NCBI RefSeq assembly: GCF_000422785.1
Contig: NZ_AUGS01000015.1
Location: 47,292-111,291, forward strand
Direction: 5' to 3'
DNA from: Pseudovibrio exalbescens DSM 16456
Lineage (GTDB): Bacteria; Pseudomonadota; Alphaproteobacteria; Rhizobiales; Stappiaceae
Length of the DNA: 64,000 nt
Positions 46,673-55,768 of this stretch are shown here, in pieces (positions within the stretch are counted from its first letter, which is position 1; each line of letters starts with the position of its first letter). Made by a program: the position numbers and the translations under genes. The notes beneath the pieces are model-generated. The model was not told the DNA's origin. It ran no database searches and saw only the letters and a list, made by a program, of their open reading frames with translations.

Positions 46673-47632
46673 ATGAGTGTGACCACTGCCACCCCCGCCA
46701 GCCCGCGAAAAGACGGGCGAACCCCTCAATCCATACTGCCCACTCTTTTGGAAATGCAGGGCTGGAGTGACTATGCGCTGCTTGACATGGGCAATGGATT
46801 GAAGCTGGAGCGCTATGGGCGGTTTACCATCGTACGTCCCGAACCTCAGGCCATGGGCCAGCCTCGTCTGCCGCAAAAGCAATGGGACCGGGCCGACGCT
46901 GTATTTACCGGCGACGTGGAAGAAGAGGGCCCTGGGCGGTGGCGCTTCAACAAACAGCTTCCGGAAACATGGCCAATGAAATATGGCCCCGTAACCTTCA
47001 ACGGACGTTTCATGTCCTTTCGCCACGTGGGCGTTTTTCCCGAACAGGCAGCGCACTGGGACTGGGTTCAGGACCAAGTTCAGCAGTCCGGACGTCAGCT
47101 GAAAATTCTCAATCTGTTTGGCTACACCGGCATGGCCTCTTTGCTGCCCGCCGCTGCTGGCGCGCATGTAACCCATGTCGATGCCTCAAAAAAGGCCATC
47201 GGCTGGGCGCGAGAAAACCAGGAAATGTCCGGCCTAAGCGACAAACCGATACGGTGGATTTGCGAGGATGCCCTGAAATTCGTTCAGCGCGAAGTACGTC
47301 GGGGCAACACATATGACGGCATCATTCTCGATCCCCCCAAATATGGCCGTGGCACCAAGGGTGAAGTCTGGGATTTCTTTACCAGCATGCCCGAGATGAT
47401 GGCGTGTTTGCGTCAGCTCCTGACAGAGGACTCCCGGTTCCTTATCCTCACGTCCTATGCCATTCGCGCCTCGTTTCTGGCCTCCCATGAACTGATGCAG
47501 GAACACTTGAGCGGTTTGCCGGGCAGCATCGAGTCCGGCGAATTGGCCATTCGTGAAAAGGACAGTCCCCGACTGCTGTCCACCTCTCTTTTCAGCCGCT
47601 GGTGCAATCCAGAAGGGGCCCAGAACAAATGA
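46673..47632 (+). CDS. Class I SAM-dependent methyltransferase (RlmI-like, COG1092 type)
   Basis: 319 residues. NLFGYTGMASLLPAAAGAHVTHVDASKKAIGWARENQ (written across motifs I and post-I) binds SAM, and IILDPPKYGRG is the DPPK catalytic motif of 23S rRNA cytosine-C5 methyltransferases. The N-terminal part lacks an obvious PUA domain, so it belongs to the shorter alphaproteobacterial group. It ends in an ATGA overlap with the TrmH-type methyltransferase gene, so two RNA modification enzymes are translationally coupled. Confidence 0.9.
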   Translation: MSVTTATPASPRKDGRTPQSILPTLLEMQGWSDYALLDMGNGLKLERYGRFTIVRPEPQAMGQPRLPQKQWDRADAVFTGDVEEEGPGRWRFNKQLPETWPMKYGPVTFNGRFMSFRHVGVFPEQAAHWDWVQDQVQQSGRQLKILNLFGYTGMASLLPAAAGAHVTHVDASKKAIGWARENQEMSGLSDKPIRWICEDALKFVQREVRRGNTYDGIILDPPKYGRGTKGEVWDFFTSMPEMMACLRQLLTEDSRFLILTSYAIRASFLASHELMQEHLSGLPGSIESGELAIREKDSPRLLSTSLFSRWCNPEGAQNK

Positions 47633-48468
47633 GCACAGAGTTCAAGTCCCACCGTCAGGGTTCCGTGAAGCAAATCACGTCTCATTCCAACCCGATCGTC
47701 AAAGAGATCAAAGGCTTGGTTGCGCAACGCAAACATCGACGCGAGAGTGGCCTGTTTGTGGCCGAGGGGCTCAAGCTGGCCACGGACGCTATGAACGCAG
47801 GATGGGGTGTCAGATATCTGGCCATTGGACCGGAAGGACGAGAAAACAAAATGGCGCTGGAGGCCGCCGCGAAAGCCAAGGCCCGCGGCGCCCTGATTCT
47901 TGAGGTCAACAACGCCATCCTTTCCGCCATCACCCGGCGCGACAATCCGCAGATGGTTGTCGGCGTATATGAACAAAAGACAGTGCCCCTGTCTGCGGTC
48001 GATCCATCACACTCCAAGACATGGGTTTGCCTCGACCGGGTGCGCGATCCAGGCAATCTGGGCACGGTTATCCGCACGGCGGATGCGGTTGGGGCCAGTG
48101 GGATCATCCTGATTGGCGAGACAACCGATCCATTTGCCGTCGAGGCCGTGCGCGCCACCATGGGATCGCTGTTTCACATGCCTCTCGTGCGCTGTACATC
48201 CGACGCCTTCTTGAAATTTCGCGAAACCTGGCCGGGACCGGTTGTCGGCACGCACTTGCGCGGCACCAAGGACTATCGTGAGGTCGACTATCGCGAACCC
48301 GTTCTCTTGATGATGGGCAATGAACAGTCCGGACTGACGGATGATCTGGCTGATGCATGCACAGACCTCGTAAAAATCCCACAGGAAGGCCAGGCGGACA
48401 GCTTGAACCTTGCGGTTGCCACCGCGGTCATGTTGTTTGAAGTCAGACGCAATTACCTGAAATTGTGA
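47629..48468 (+). CDS. TrmH/SpoU family RNA 2'-O-methyltransferase
   Basis: 279 residues. An N-terminal substrate-binding domain (FVAEGLKLATDAM, FKSHRQGSVKQITSHSN preceding it) is followed by the SPOUT knot: LDRVRDPGNLGTVIRTADAVGA, LMMGNEQSGL and IPQEGQADSLNLAVATAVML. These are the three SPOUT motifs. Target (rRNA or tRNA) cannot be stated; RlmB-like is likely. The start ATG at 47629 overlaps the upstream stop codon; a longer frame begins at 47602. Confidence 0.92.
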   Translation: MSTEFKSHRQGSVKQITSHSNPIVKEIKGLVAQRKHRRESGLFVAEGLKLATDAMNAGWGVRYLAIGPEGRENKMALEAAAKAKARGALILEVNNAILSAITRRDNPQMVVGVYEQKTVPLSAVDPSHSKTWVCLDRVRDPGNLGTVIRTADAVGASGIILIGETTDPFAVEAVRATMGSLFHMPLVRCTSDAFLKFRETWPGPVVGTHLRGTKDYREVDYREPVLLMMGNEQSGLTDDLADACTDLVKIPQEGQADSLNLAVATAVMLFEVRRNYLKL

Positions 48469-48494
48469 GTTCACCAGCGTTACAGGGGGAAGCC

Positions 48495-49358
48495 ATGCGG
48501 CTGTTTATTTTCGGGACCGGTTTTTCATCCAAAGCCTTTGTTGAGGCTGCCCGAGATCGGTTCGAGTGGATCGGCGGCACCACACGCTCGCACGACAAGG
48601 CGGCCCACCTGTCCGAGCTCGGTATCGAGCCTTTTGTGTTTGACGGCGAAACCCCAACGTCAGCCATTCGCGACGCATTGGCATCCGCTACTCATGTGCT
48701 GATCTCCATCGCCCCGACTGAAAAGGGTGACCCTGTCCTGAATGCCTTTCTTGCCGATCTGGCGAAGGCAAGCCCGCAGTGGATTGCCTACCTGTCGACC
48801 GTCGGCGTTTATGGCAATCATGACGGAGACTGGGTTTCGGAAGAAACGGAGTGCCACCCCACCTCACTACGGTCACGCCAACGATTGGCCGCAGAAAGTC
48901 AATGGCTGCAATTTGCTCATGACACGGCCTCCCGCCTTATCATTCTGCGGCTTTCAGGCATCTATGGCAAAGGACGCAACGCCTTCGTCAATCTGGAACG
49001 CGGTACAGCCAAACGCGTCATCAAACCGGGTCAGGTATTCAACCGAATTCACGTCACGGACATCGCGGGCATCTTGCGCGCATCTCTGGATACGAAGGCA
49101 TGTGGCATCTACAACGGCAGCGACGACGAGCCAGCAGCACCGCAGGATGTTGTGACCTACGCCGCTGAACTGATGGGGGTAACGCCGCCGCCTGAAATCC
49201 CCTTTGAAAAGGCCGATATGTCGCCGATGGCGCGCTCGTTTTACGGTGAGGTCAAACGGATCGACAACACCAAAGTCAAACGGGATATGAACTATACTTT
49301 TGCCTATCCCACCTATCGGGTTGCGCTGGAAGCGCTCTGGCGGGATGGCTACAAGTAA
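48495..49358 (+). CDS. NAD(P)-binding epimerase-like SDR (YeeZ-type)
   Basis: 287 residues, extended-SDR Rossmann fold. MRLFIFGTGFSSKAFVEAA is the nucleotide loop. YLSTVGVYGNHDGDWVSEE and LRLSGIYGKGRNAFVNLERG, with FNRIHVTDIAGIL, match the YeeZ/SDR_a5-like family of unknown substrate. The usual YxxxK pair is not clear: the expected place reads LRSRQRLAAES. It may therefore not be a catalytic oxidoreductase. GGGGGAAGCC precedes the ATG at 48495; a GTG at 48465 overlaps the upstream stop and is less likely. Confidence 0.85.
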   Translation: MRLFIFGTGFSSKAFVEAARDRFEWIGGTTRSHDKAAHLSELGIEPFVFDGETPTSAIRDALASATHVLISIAPTEKGDPVLNAFLADLAKASPQWIAYLSTVGVYGNHDGDWVSEETECHPTSLRSRQRLAAESQWLQFAHDTASRLIILRLSGIYGKGRNAFVNLERGTAKRVIKPGQVFNRIHVTDIAGILRASLDTKACGIYNGSDDEPAAPQDVVTYAAELMGVTPPPEIPFEKADMSPMARSFYGEVKRIDNTKVKRDMNYTFAYPTYRVALEALWRDGYK

Positions 49359-49520
49359 CCGATGGCTTTGCGCTCCGGCCAACCTCATTTGACGAGGTCA
49401 GGGCGATCCACCAAGCTGACGACTGTATTCAGGCTGAGTTCATCAACAACCCCGTAGGGTTCTCCCGTTTCCACTTCTCACGAAGCATACTGCTCACCTC
49501 ATTCCCCGGACCCGTTTCTT

Positions 49521-50174
49521 ATGACCGTTTTCCGAGTTCTTTTTCTTACCGTTACTGCTTCACTGCTGCTCGCCGGCTGTGCTTCCCTATCAGAAGAACA
49601 ATGCACAACTGGAGACTGGAAAGGCATTGGCGTTCAGGACGGGCAGGCTGGCAAGCCGGTCAATCGCATTGAAGATCACAAGAAAGCCTGTGGCAAATAT
49701 GGCATTGAACCGGACATGGCGGCGTATCAGGCCGGACGTCGAATTGGCCTGAAAAGCTACTGCACCATTCCCTCAGGGTTTCAGCAGGGGCGCCTTGGCA
49801 ACTCCTATCAGGGGGTTTGTTCCGGTGCGACAGCGCCTGCGTTCCAAAAGGGCTATTCGCTCGGATCTCAGCTCCGTAATGCGCATGAAAAACTTGATGA
49901 GGTTGAAAGCCGCATCTCCTACGCTGAACAACGGATCGACGATCTGCACGACGACATCATCGGCACCTCATGCGCTGCTGGCAAGAAAGGCCGCGATTGC
50001 CGGCGCAAACTGCGGGACATGCGGGATGAACTTGCGGACCGACGTGCAGATTTGACCTTCGACCGTCTGGAAGTCTTGCAGGCGCGAACCAATCTGGAAC
50101 AAGTACGCGCCCATGTTATATCACAGATGGGCTACATTGCGCCGGGCTATGTCATTCAGGCCCGGTATCAATAA
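49521..50174 (+). CDS. DUF2799 domain-containing lipoprotein
   Basis: 217 residues. A lipoprotein signal peptide ends in LLAGC with lipidated Cys20. The mature N-terminal part has repeated glycine-rich units (DWKGIGVQDGQAGKP, DMAAYQAGRRIGLKSYC, GFQQGRLGNSYQGVC, AFQKGYSLGSQL), typical of DUF2799, with several cysteines. A C-terminal coiled coil (about 120-200) follows. Probably periplasmic face of the outer or inner membrane. Function is unknown. Confidence 0.87.
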   Translation: MTVFRVLFLTVTASLLLAGCASLSEEQCTTGDWKGIGVQDGQAGKPVNRIEDHKKACGKYGIEPDMAAYQAGRRIGLKSYCTIPSGFQQGRLGNSYQGVCSGATAPAFQKGYSLGSQLRNAHEKLDEVESRISYAEQRIDDLHDDIIGTSCAAGKKGRDCRRKLRDMRDELADRRADLTFDRLEVLQARTNLEQVRAHVISQMGYIAPGYVIQARYQ

Positions 50175-50205
50175 TTGCGACTTGTTGAACAAACGGGACT
50201 GCCAC

Positions 50206-50664
50206 ATGAAAACTTGGAAAATATACCTTTCTGGAGAGATTCACACGGATTGGCGAGAACGGATTGAGAGCGGCGCTCGTGAGGCCGAACTGCCTGTCCA
50301 CTTTGATGCACCTGTGACAGACCATGACGCCAGCGACGACTGCGGCGCGGTCATCCTCGGTCACGAACAAGACAAGTTCTGGTATGATCACAAGGGCGCG
50401 AAGGTAAATGCAATCCGCACTCGGACGTTGATTGCAGATGCCGATATCGTGGTTGTCCGATTTGGTGACAAGTACAAGCAGTGGAATGCGGCTTTTGACG
50501 CTGGCATGGCAGCAGCTCTGGGCAAGTCCCTGATCGTTCAGCACGACCCTGCGCTCAATCATCCCTTAAAGGAAATTGATGCTGCAGCGCTTGCCACAGC
50601 CGAAACCCCGGAACAGGTGGTCAACATTTTGAAATACGTCATTAGGGGCGCACTGAACCGCTGA
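50206..50664 (+). CDS. YtoQ family protein
   Basis: 152 residues. MKTWKIYLSGEIHTDWRERI, VTDHDASDDCGAVILG, WYDHKGAKVNAIRTR and DADIVVVRFGDKYKQWNAAFDAG match the YtoQ family, whose fold resembles nucleoside 2-deoxyribosyltransferases. The biochemical role has not been established. The frame runs from 50113, overlapping the lipoprotein gene, but conservation begins at the ATG 50206. It lies 31 bases after the lipoprotein gene on the same strand. Confidence 0.88.
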   Translation: MKTWKIYLSGEIHTDWRERIESGAREAELPVHFDAPVTDHDASDDCGAVILGHEQDKFWYDHKGAKVNAIRTRTLIADADIVVVRFGDKYKQWNAAFDAGMAAALGKSLIVQHDPALNHPLKEIDAAALATAETPEQVVNILKYVIRGALNR

Positions 50665-50714
50665 TCTGCGGCGGTTGCTGCTACCAATGATACTCTGTGG
50701 AGGCCCTGCGTTCG

Positions 50715-51125
50715 GTGATCGAGCCACTTCAACCAAATGAACGGGATGCTGTTGTAGCGCTATGGAAAGATGCCGGGGTGTACCGCCCTTGGAACGACCC
50801 CTATCGTGACATTGACTTCGCCATGCGCGACCCTCATTCCACCCTGCTTGTCTTCAAGGATGAGGGCACGATCATCGGCTCCGTGATGTGCGGCGAGGAC
50901 GGACATCGCGGCTGGGTCTACTATCTGGCAACGCACCCGGATCACCGGGGGCAGCGGGTGGGCCAACGCCTAACCCAGGCAGCGGAAGACTGGCTGAAGA
51001 GCCGAGGCGTGTGGAAGGTCCAGCTGCTCGTTCGTTCAGACAACGCCAAGGCGGTCTCGTTTTATGAACGCCTTGGCTATGAGGACACGAGGTCTGTTTG
51101 CCTGCAAAAGGTCATTGACCCGTAA
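50715..51125 (+). CDS. GNAT family acetyltransferase (YpeA-like)
   Basis: About 136 residues. YRPWNDPYRDIDFAMRD, GEDGHRGWVYYLATHPDHRGQRVGQRL and VQLLVRSDNAKAVSFYERLGYED match YpeA-type acetyltransferases, of unknown substrate. There is no ATG near the start. A GTG at 50715 is eleven bases after GGAGG and is preferred; a GTG at 50697 has no site and would overlap that GGAGG. Convergent with the soluble chemoreceptor gene. Confidence 0.83.
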   Translation: MIEPLQPNERDAVVALWKDAGVYRPWNDPYRDIDFAMRDPHSTLLVFKDEGTIIGSVMCGEDGHRGWVYYLATHPDHRGQRVGQRLTQAAEDWLKSRGVWKVQLLVRSDNAKAVSFYERLGYEDTRSVCLQKVIDP

Positions 51126-51154
51126 GGGGCACCCCCTCTCGCAGACGGATGGAT

Positions 51155-52633
51155 CTAGCGATCGCCGTGATAGGCAAGCCGGACTGCACCCCAGTGTTTT
51201 CCGCGTACCCAGATGGGTACAGACACTTCCTTGATGACCACATACTCACCACCGCCCATATCCCGGCGGCTTGTCTGAATAATGAACTCGCGGGTGTTCT
51301 GACAGGCGTTGATTCCGACCTTGTCATCGAAGATGCGGCGGTTGCGGCAATGTGCGGCGTTCCACGCCGGGTCATTACCTTGCGGCTTCGAGAATTGCTC
51401 GTTGTGGGTAGGCAGGTAACCACAGGTGTCGACAGCCGCGCAGCTGTAGATATTCGGGTCGCTCTTGACGACGGGATCCTGGATTTTCGGGAAAACGCGG
51501 TCGGCCATGGCTGAAAATGGTGCCTTGTATTGCGGCGGGTTGGTCCCCGCAATGGGCTCATAGGAGTGATCAAACAACGCCGCTTCAGTTATTCCTCCGC
51601 GGTCGACTTCGGTTTCCATCGCCGATCCAAGGTCAGAGGCCACCTGCTTTGCCTGGGCAATCATGAGCGCTGTGATGTCGTTGTTCAGCGTTTGCGCCAG
51701 TTCGCCCAAAAGCCGATCCGACTTTTCAACCGCCCCTTGCATCTGACCGGCCGCATTGTCCAGATTGCTGCGGTTACTCAAGATGATATCCTCAAGCACC
51801 TTGCCGCTCTCCATCAACTGACGGGTGTCCTCATCATTGGACGCGCAGGCATTCTGGATTTGATCGGTGTTAGATGCGATCTGGTCAAACGAGGTTTCCA
51901 ACTCGGCAAAGACATTGTTGATGGAGGCGGTGTTGTTTTCCGCGTCCGCAACGGTATTCAGCGCGTCGTTGCCCAGCGCAACCAACGCATCGGCATCCGC
52001 GCCAAGCTGACCGATTGTTTCGTCAATCTGCTCCGTGGCCTTGGAGGTCTGCGTGGCCAGTTGCTTGACTTCGCTGGCCACCACGGCAAAGCCCTTGCCA
52101 GCTTCACCGGCGCGCGCAGCTTCAATGGTCGCGTTCAGAGCCAGCAGGTTGGTTTGACGCGCGATGGCATCAATCGAGCTGGAGAACTGGCGCACATTTG
52201 CAAAAGAAGCCTGCAGCCCCTCAAGTTGCTTGTTGATGCTCTTGATGGCATCAGACAACGAGTTGATGCTGGTAACGGCCGCCTCGATCGTATCGCGCGC
52301 GCCGCGCACTGTATGGCGGACTCCATCGGTTTGCTGCGCGGTCGCGTCCACTGCGCGGCCAACTTCGCCATTGCTGGCCTCTACACTGTGTGATGCATGC
52401 AGAAGCGTTTCCATCGCCTGTTTCAACTCATCAGCCGTGGCACTGACCGCCACAACCTGTCCCGCGGCCTCGGTGATGTCCAGACCCAGCGCGTCGAGTT
52501 GAGTGAGCAGGCGGGTCTGATCCACCTGGTGTTGATCGGTCTCATGACCGGCGATGGATGGCTGCAGGTGGCGTTCCTCCGACGACGGCTGCACCCCACC
52601 ATCCCCCATGGTTTGATTGAACAGAGCTCTCAT
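51155..52633 (-). CDS. Soluble methyl-accepting chemotaxis protein with C-terminal sensor domain
   Basis: 492 residues without any membrane span, signal peptide or HAMP. The order is reversed compared with ordinary receptors. The signalling hairpin ([39 protein letters not shown]) is in the N-terminal half. The C-terminal 150 residues form a putative ligand-binding domain with [48 protein letters not shown] and [20 protein letters not shown], a pattern I know as a Cache/PAS-like fold in several alphaproteobacterial receptors. It contains several cysteines. AGGAGG precedes the ATG at 52633. Confidence 0.9.
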   Translation of the reverse strand: MRALFNQTMGDGGVQPSSEERHLQPSIAGHETDQHQVDQTRLLTQLDALGLDITEAAGQVVAVSATADELKQAMETLLHASHSVEASNGEVGRAVDATAQQTDGVRHTVRGARDTIEAAVTSINSLSDAIKSINKQLEGLQASFANVRQFSSSIDAIARQTNLLALNATIEAARAGEAGKGFAVVASEVKQLATQTSKATEQIDETIGQLGADADALVALGNDALNTVADAENNTASINNVFAELETSFDQIASNTDQIQNACASNDEDTRQLMESGKVLEDIILSNRSNLDNAAGQMQGAVEKSDRLLGELAQTLNNDITALMIAQAKQVASDLGSAMETEVDRGGITEAALFDHSYEPIAGTNPPQYKAPFSAMADRVFPKIQDPVVKSDPNIYSCAAVDTCGYLPTHNEQFSKPQGNDPAWNAAHCRNRRIFDDKVGINACQNTREFIIQTSRRDMGGGEYVVIKEVSVPIWVRGKHWGAVRLAYHGDR

Positions 52634-52830
52634 GTGTTCCTCCTGATGGAGCAACCTTCACCTTCAAATTGTTAAAAAGACTTAACTAAACCTAAGGGAT
52701 GTATTGATTTATCGCGTAATCACGAATTTCTACGGACCCAGCACTCAACGTGCAGCGCGCCCAGCCTCACGATGTGCCACGGTCTGACCACTAATAAACC
52801 CGGGCAGTCTGACCATGCGACATGCACAAC

Positions 52831-52867
52831 AAAAAAGGGCGGCTCCCTTTCGGGACCCACCCTTTGA
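52831..52867 (-). terminator. Terminator after rplT
   Basis: On the minus strand, AAGGGTGGGTCCC pairs with GGGAGCCGCCCTT (one mismatch and one G-U) around a GAAA loop, followed by a T-run. It closes the rpmI-rplT unit. Confidence 0.8.
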
Positions 52868-52889
52868 AGTCTCGTAAGCGGCGCGGCGC

Positions 52890-53246
52890 TTAAGAGGAAG
52901 CTGCCTGCGCCTTGTCGACCAGAGCCTTGAATGCATCAGGCTGGTTGATTGCCAGGTCAGACAGAACCTTGCGGTCTACTTCAATGCCAGCCTTGTTCAG
53001 ACCGTCGATGAAACGACCATAGGTCATACCGTGCTCGCGGGTAGCAGCGTTGATACGCTGGATCCAGAGCGAACGGAAATTGCGCTTGCGCGTTTTACGG
53101 TCGCGGTAAGCGTACTGAGCTGCCTTTTCGACAGCCTGCTTTGCGACGCGAATGGTATTCTTGCGACGGCCGTAGTAACCTTTGGCGGCCTTAAGAACTT
53201 TTTTGTGACGAGCGTGGGCGGTGACGCCTCTTTTTACACGCGACAT
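52890..53246 (-). CDS. rplT: 50S ribosomal protein L20
   Basis: 118 residues, normal length. [19 protein letters not shown] at the N-terminus and [21 protein letters not shown] are the L20 signatures. It is an early 23S rRNA-binding assembly protein. It lies 29 bases downstream of rpmI, as in most bacteria. In E. coli and B. subtilis L20 also represses its own operon by binding the leader RNA. Confidence 0.98.
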   Translation of the reverse strand: MSRVKRGVTAHARHKKVLKAAKGYYGRRKNTIRVAKQAVEKAAQYAYRDRKTRKRNFRSLWIQRINAATREHGMTYGRFIDGLNKAGIEVDRKVLSDLAINQPDAFKALVDKAQAASS

Positions 53247-53275
53247 GGGTAACTCCTTGTCTCAGTTGCTTAGGC

Positions 53276-53473
53276 TTAGCCGTAGGGCAGGAACTTCTTC
53301 ACGATACGAGCATCCTGCTCACTCAGCGTGGTGGTACCACGTGCCTTGCGGATGAACTTTGTCGTGCGTTTGATCATGCCGTGGCGCTTGCCGGCCTGAG
53401 CGGTCTTTACCTTGCCAGTCGCAGTCAGTGAGAAGCGCTTTTTCGCTCCAGACTTCGTCTTCAACTTGGGCAT
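53276..53473 (-). CDS. rpmI: 50S ribosomal protein L35
   Basis: 65 residues. [20 protein letters not shown] and [19 protein letters not shown] mark L35. It lies in the rpmI-rplT pair. AAAGGA precedes the ATG. The region between infC and this gene contains a terminator and a structured leader. Confidence 0.97.
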   Translation of the reverse strand: MPKLKTKSGAKKRFSLTATGKVKTAQAGKRHGMIKRTTKFIRKARGTTTLSEQDARIVKKFLPYG

Positions 53474-53699
53474 TTTGCGTCCTTTCTTTTTATGGCCGGT
53501 CGCCCGACCAAATTACATCTGGGATGCATCATAAGTCGCCACGGCATGCCCTATGGAACCGAACATGCTCACACTTTCATGAAGAAAGGGAATCTGCCCG
53601 TTTGTAGCCGGGCGACTTTGAACCGCGGTGGTATAGGCGTCTCACTGAAAAAAAGCAAGGCCCCAACCGCAGAAACGGCAGAAGATTTGCCGTGTGCGC
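53474..53699 (-). promoter_or_regulatory. rpmI-rplT leader with competing RNA pairings
   Basis: Between the infC terminator and rpmI the minus-strand transcript would contain GTCGCCCG (53609-53616) able to pair with CGGGCGAC (53499-53506), just upstream of the rpmI ribosome site. The first element can instead pair locally with GGGCA-side bases (GCCCG / CGGGC, 53596-53613). Mutually exclusive long-range and local pairing is reminiscent of L20-type autoregulatory leaders. Structural proposal only. Confidence 0.4.
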
Positions 53700-53731
53700 A
53701 AAAAATTACCCGACGCATACGCGCCGGGTAA
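53700..53731 (-). terminator. Rho-independent terminator after infC
   Basis: On the minus strand TTACCCGGCGC / GCGTCGGGTAA form an 11-bp stem with one G-T pair and a GTAT loop, followed by TTTTTT. It separates infC from rpmI-rplT. Confidence 0.85.
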
Positions 53732-53749
53732 CACATACAGATGCTTAGC

Positions 53750-54292
53750 TCATCGGCTGATAGGTGCCAGTACCATCATCATCTGCCGACCTTCCATTTT
53801 CGGATGGGTTTCCACCTTCGCGATTTCGGCGGTCTCATCCTTAACTTTCATCAGCAGTTTCATGCCCAGATCCTGGTGCGCCATCTCACGACCGCGGAAC
53901 CGCAAGGTCACCTTGACCTTGTCTCCCGATTCAAAGAAGCGCCGCATGTTTTTCATCTTCACCTCATAGTCATGGGTGTCGATGTTCGGTCGCATCTTGA
54001 CTTCCTTGATCTCAACGACCTTTTGCTTCTTGCGGGCTTCGGCGGCTTTCTTCTGCGCCTGATACTTGTAGCGACCGTAGTCCAGGATTTTACAAACCGG
54101 CGGGTTCGAATTTGGTGCGATCTCTACAAGGTCCAACCCTTGTTCCATAGCCATGGCCATGGCTTCTTCGGTTGGTGTCGGGCCGAGGTTTTCACCTTCG
54201 GCATTAATCAACTGGACTTCGCGAACACGAATTTCTTTGTTGGTACGCGGCCCCTCCTTTGTGGGGGGCGGTGCGCGAAATGGACGGCGAAT
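53750..54292 (-). CDS. infC: Translation initiation factor IF-3 (AUU start codon)
   Basis: 180 residues. [20 protein letters not shown] is the alphaproteobacterial IF-3 start and is followed by [34 protein letters not shown] and [12 protein letters not shown] in the two IF-3 domains. The frame has no ATG, GTG or TTG before these residues. The only codon fitting an initiator is ATT at 54292, eight to nine bases after AGAGGAG. IF-3 discriminates against non-AUG starts, so AUU gives autoregulation, as known for E. coli infC. A TTG at 54211 would remove conserved residues. Confidence 0.93.
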   Translation of the reverse strand: MRRPFRAPPPTKEGPRTNKEIRVREVQLINAEGENLGPTPTEEAMAMAMEQGLDLVEIAPNSNPPVCKILDYGRYKYQAQKKAAEARKKQKVVEIKEVKMRPNIDTHDYEVKMKNMRRFFESGDKVKVTLRFRGREMAHQDLGMKLLMKVKDETAEIAKVETHPKMEGRQMMMVLAPISR

Positions 54293-54481
54293 GGTAAAGT
54301 TCTCCTCTTTAGATGCCGATACATGTGATAGTGGGCAGGTCCATGACTCGCCAAAGGCCGCTCGTCCAGTAAATAAACGAGCCCTCTGTGAGAAATCGTG
54401 GATGCTCCCCTAGAAGATCTGGAAAAATGCGGGATAAGTCAACATCTGTTTTGCCTCTTGATAGCGACAAAACCGCAGTTT

Positions 54482-55708
54482 TCAGGCCGTTTTGAGCTGT
54501 TCCTCATAAAAGTCGAGTGTCGCGTCACACATTGCCTTCTTTGAAAACTTGCTGGCTACATGGGCTCGAGCCGTCTTGACCAGATGCAAACGGGCTTCTG
54601 CAGTGAGAGATAAGGCCTCCCCTAGCCTACTTGCAAGGGCAGAAACGTCCCGATTGGGAAAATGCCAGCCCGTACGTTGCTCTTCGGCAACATGAGGCGG
54701 CACCAGAACAGTCTCGGGCACTGCCCCAATGTCACTTACGATCACAGGCACTTCTGCTGCCTGAGCCTCAACAGCAGCACGCCCGAAAGCTTCCGGCTCA
54801 ATGGAAGCTACGACCGAAACATCAGCCAACGCAAGGGCAGCACCTACATCAGCACAATGGCCCACCAGCCGCACCCTGTTCTCCAGCCCGGCCTGCGCGA
54901 TGCGATCTTCCAACTGAGCCTTATAGTCTTCACGTCCTTGATGATCACCGGCCAGAATGACCACGGTATCGTCATAGGCACCACCATCACTGAGCAGAGC
55001 CTTGTATGCATCAATCAGAATGCCCTGCCCCTTCCAGGTGGTCAGACGCGCCAGATTGAGAATGACCCGTTCCTGCCCACTCAGCCCCCAGGCCTGACGC
55101 AGGCTTTCGCGGCGCTCTTGCGAGACATTCTCCGGTGCCAAAGCATCCAGATCAGAACCCCGATAGATCACGGTAATACGACCGACTGCAGAAGGATCAC
55201 GCGCCGCGATCAGATCAGCAGTATAGCGGGAGTTGGCGATGACACCGTCGGCCCTGGTCATCACGGAGTTGTAGAAGGCTTTGAGTCGGTTCGTTTCCTT
55301 GTAAATCCCGTGATAGGTCGTCACGAACGGCAATCCCAACCGCTGCGCAGCCCAGAACCCCGACCACGCCGGCGCGCGACTGCGGCCATGGATCAACGAG
55401 ACACCATGTTCCTTGCATATGCGGGCAATCTCATGCGAGTTCCGCCACATTTTCCAAGGATTCTTTGTCCCGGCAGGGAAAAGGAGATGTGTTGAACCGG
55501 TGGCTTCCAATTCGGGCAAAAGACGTCCACCTTCAGATAGAACGATGGAATTCCACCCTCTTTTGACAATTGCTTCGGCGACGTCCACTGTTGTGCGCTC
55601 TGCCCCACCCGTGCGCAAATCTGGGACAAGTTGCAAAATTGTCGGGCTATCGTTATTCGAAGAGCCGTTAGTTGGATTATTAGAAGAGTTCAAGGCAGTG
55701 TAAGGCAC
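54482..55708 (-). CDS. Glycosyltransferase family 4 protein
   Basis: About 408 residues, GT-B fold. The N-terminal domain begins ILQLVPDLRTGGAERTTVDVA, and HGRSRAPAWSGFWAA follows. The C-terminal domain has ILNLARLTTWKGQGILIDAY, VRLVGHCADVGAALALADV and EPEAFGRAAVEAQA, the EX7E donor-binding motif of GT4. It transfers a sugar from a nucleotide donor, likely in envelope polysaccharide or LPS synthesis. Start is uncertain because no ATG is present before the core; a GTG at 55708 is chosen, leaving 60 bases to the divergent hydrolase gene. Adjacent hydrolase is divergent. Confidence 0.88.
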   Translation of the reverse strand: MPYTALNSSNNPTNGSSNNDSPTILQLVPDLRTGGAERTTVDVAEAIVKRGWNSIVLSEGGRLLPELEATGSTHLLFPAGTKNPWKMWRNSHEIARICKEHGVSLIHGRSRAPAWSGFWAAQRLGLPFVTTYHGIYKETNRLKAFYNSVMTRADGVIANSRYTADLIAARDPSAVGRITVIYRGSDLDALAPENVSQERRESLRQAWGLSGQERVILNLARLTTWKGQGILIDAYKALLSDGGAYDDTVVILAGDHQGREDYKAQLEDRIAQAGLENRVRLVGHCADVGAALALADVSVVASIEPEAFGRAAVEAQAAEVPVIVSDIGAVPETVLVPPHVAEEQRTGWHFPNRDVSALASRLGEALSLTAEARLHLVKTARAHVASKFSKKAMCDATLDFYEEQLKTA

Positions 55709-55768
55709 AGGGGGCGTCGCTTTCTCTCGCCGGTAGAACCGAAAACAGGAAGTTGGAGGCAGTCGAGT

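Noticed and set aside
54211..54211. TTG at 54211 as the infC start
   Set aside because: It would remove conserved IF-3 residues RRPFRAPPP through EVQ and has no ribosome site; ATT at 54292 fits both.
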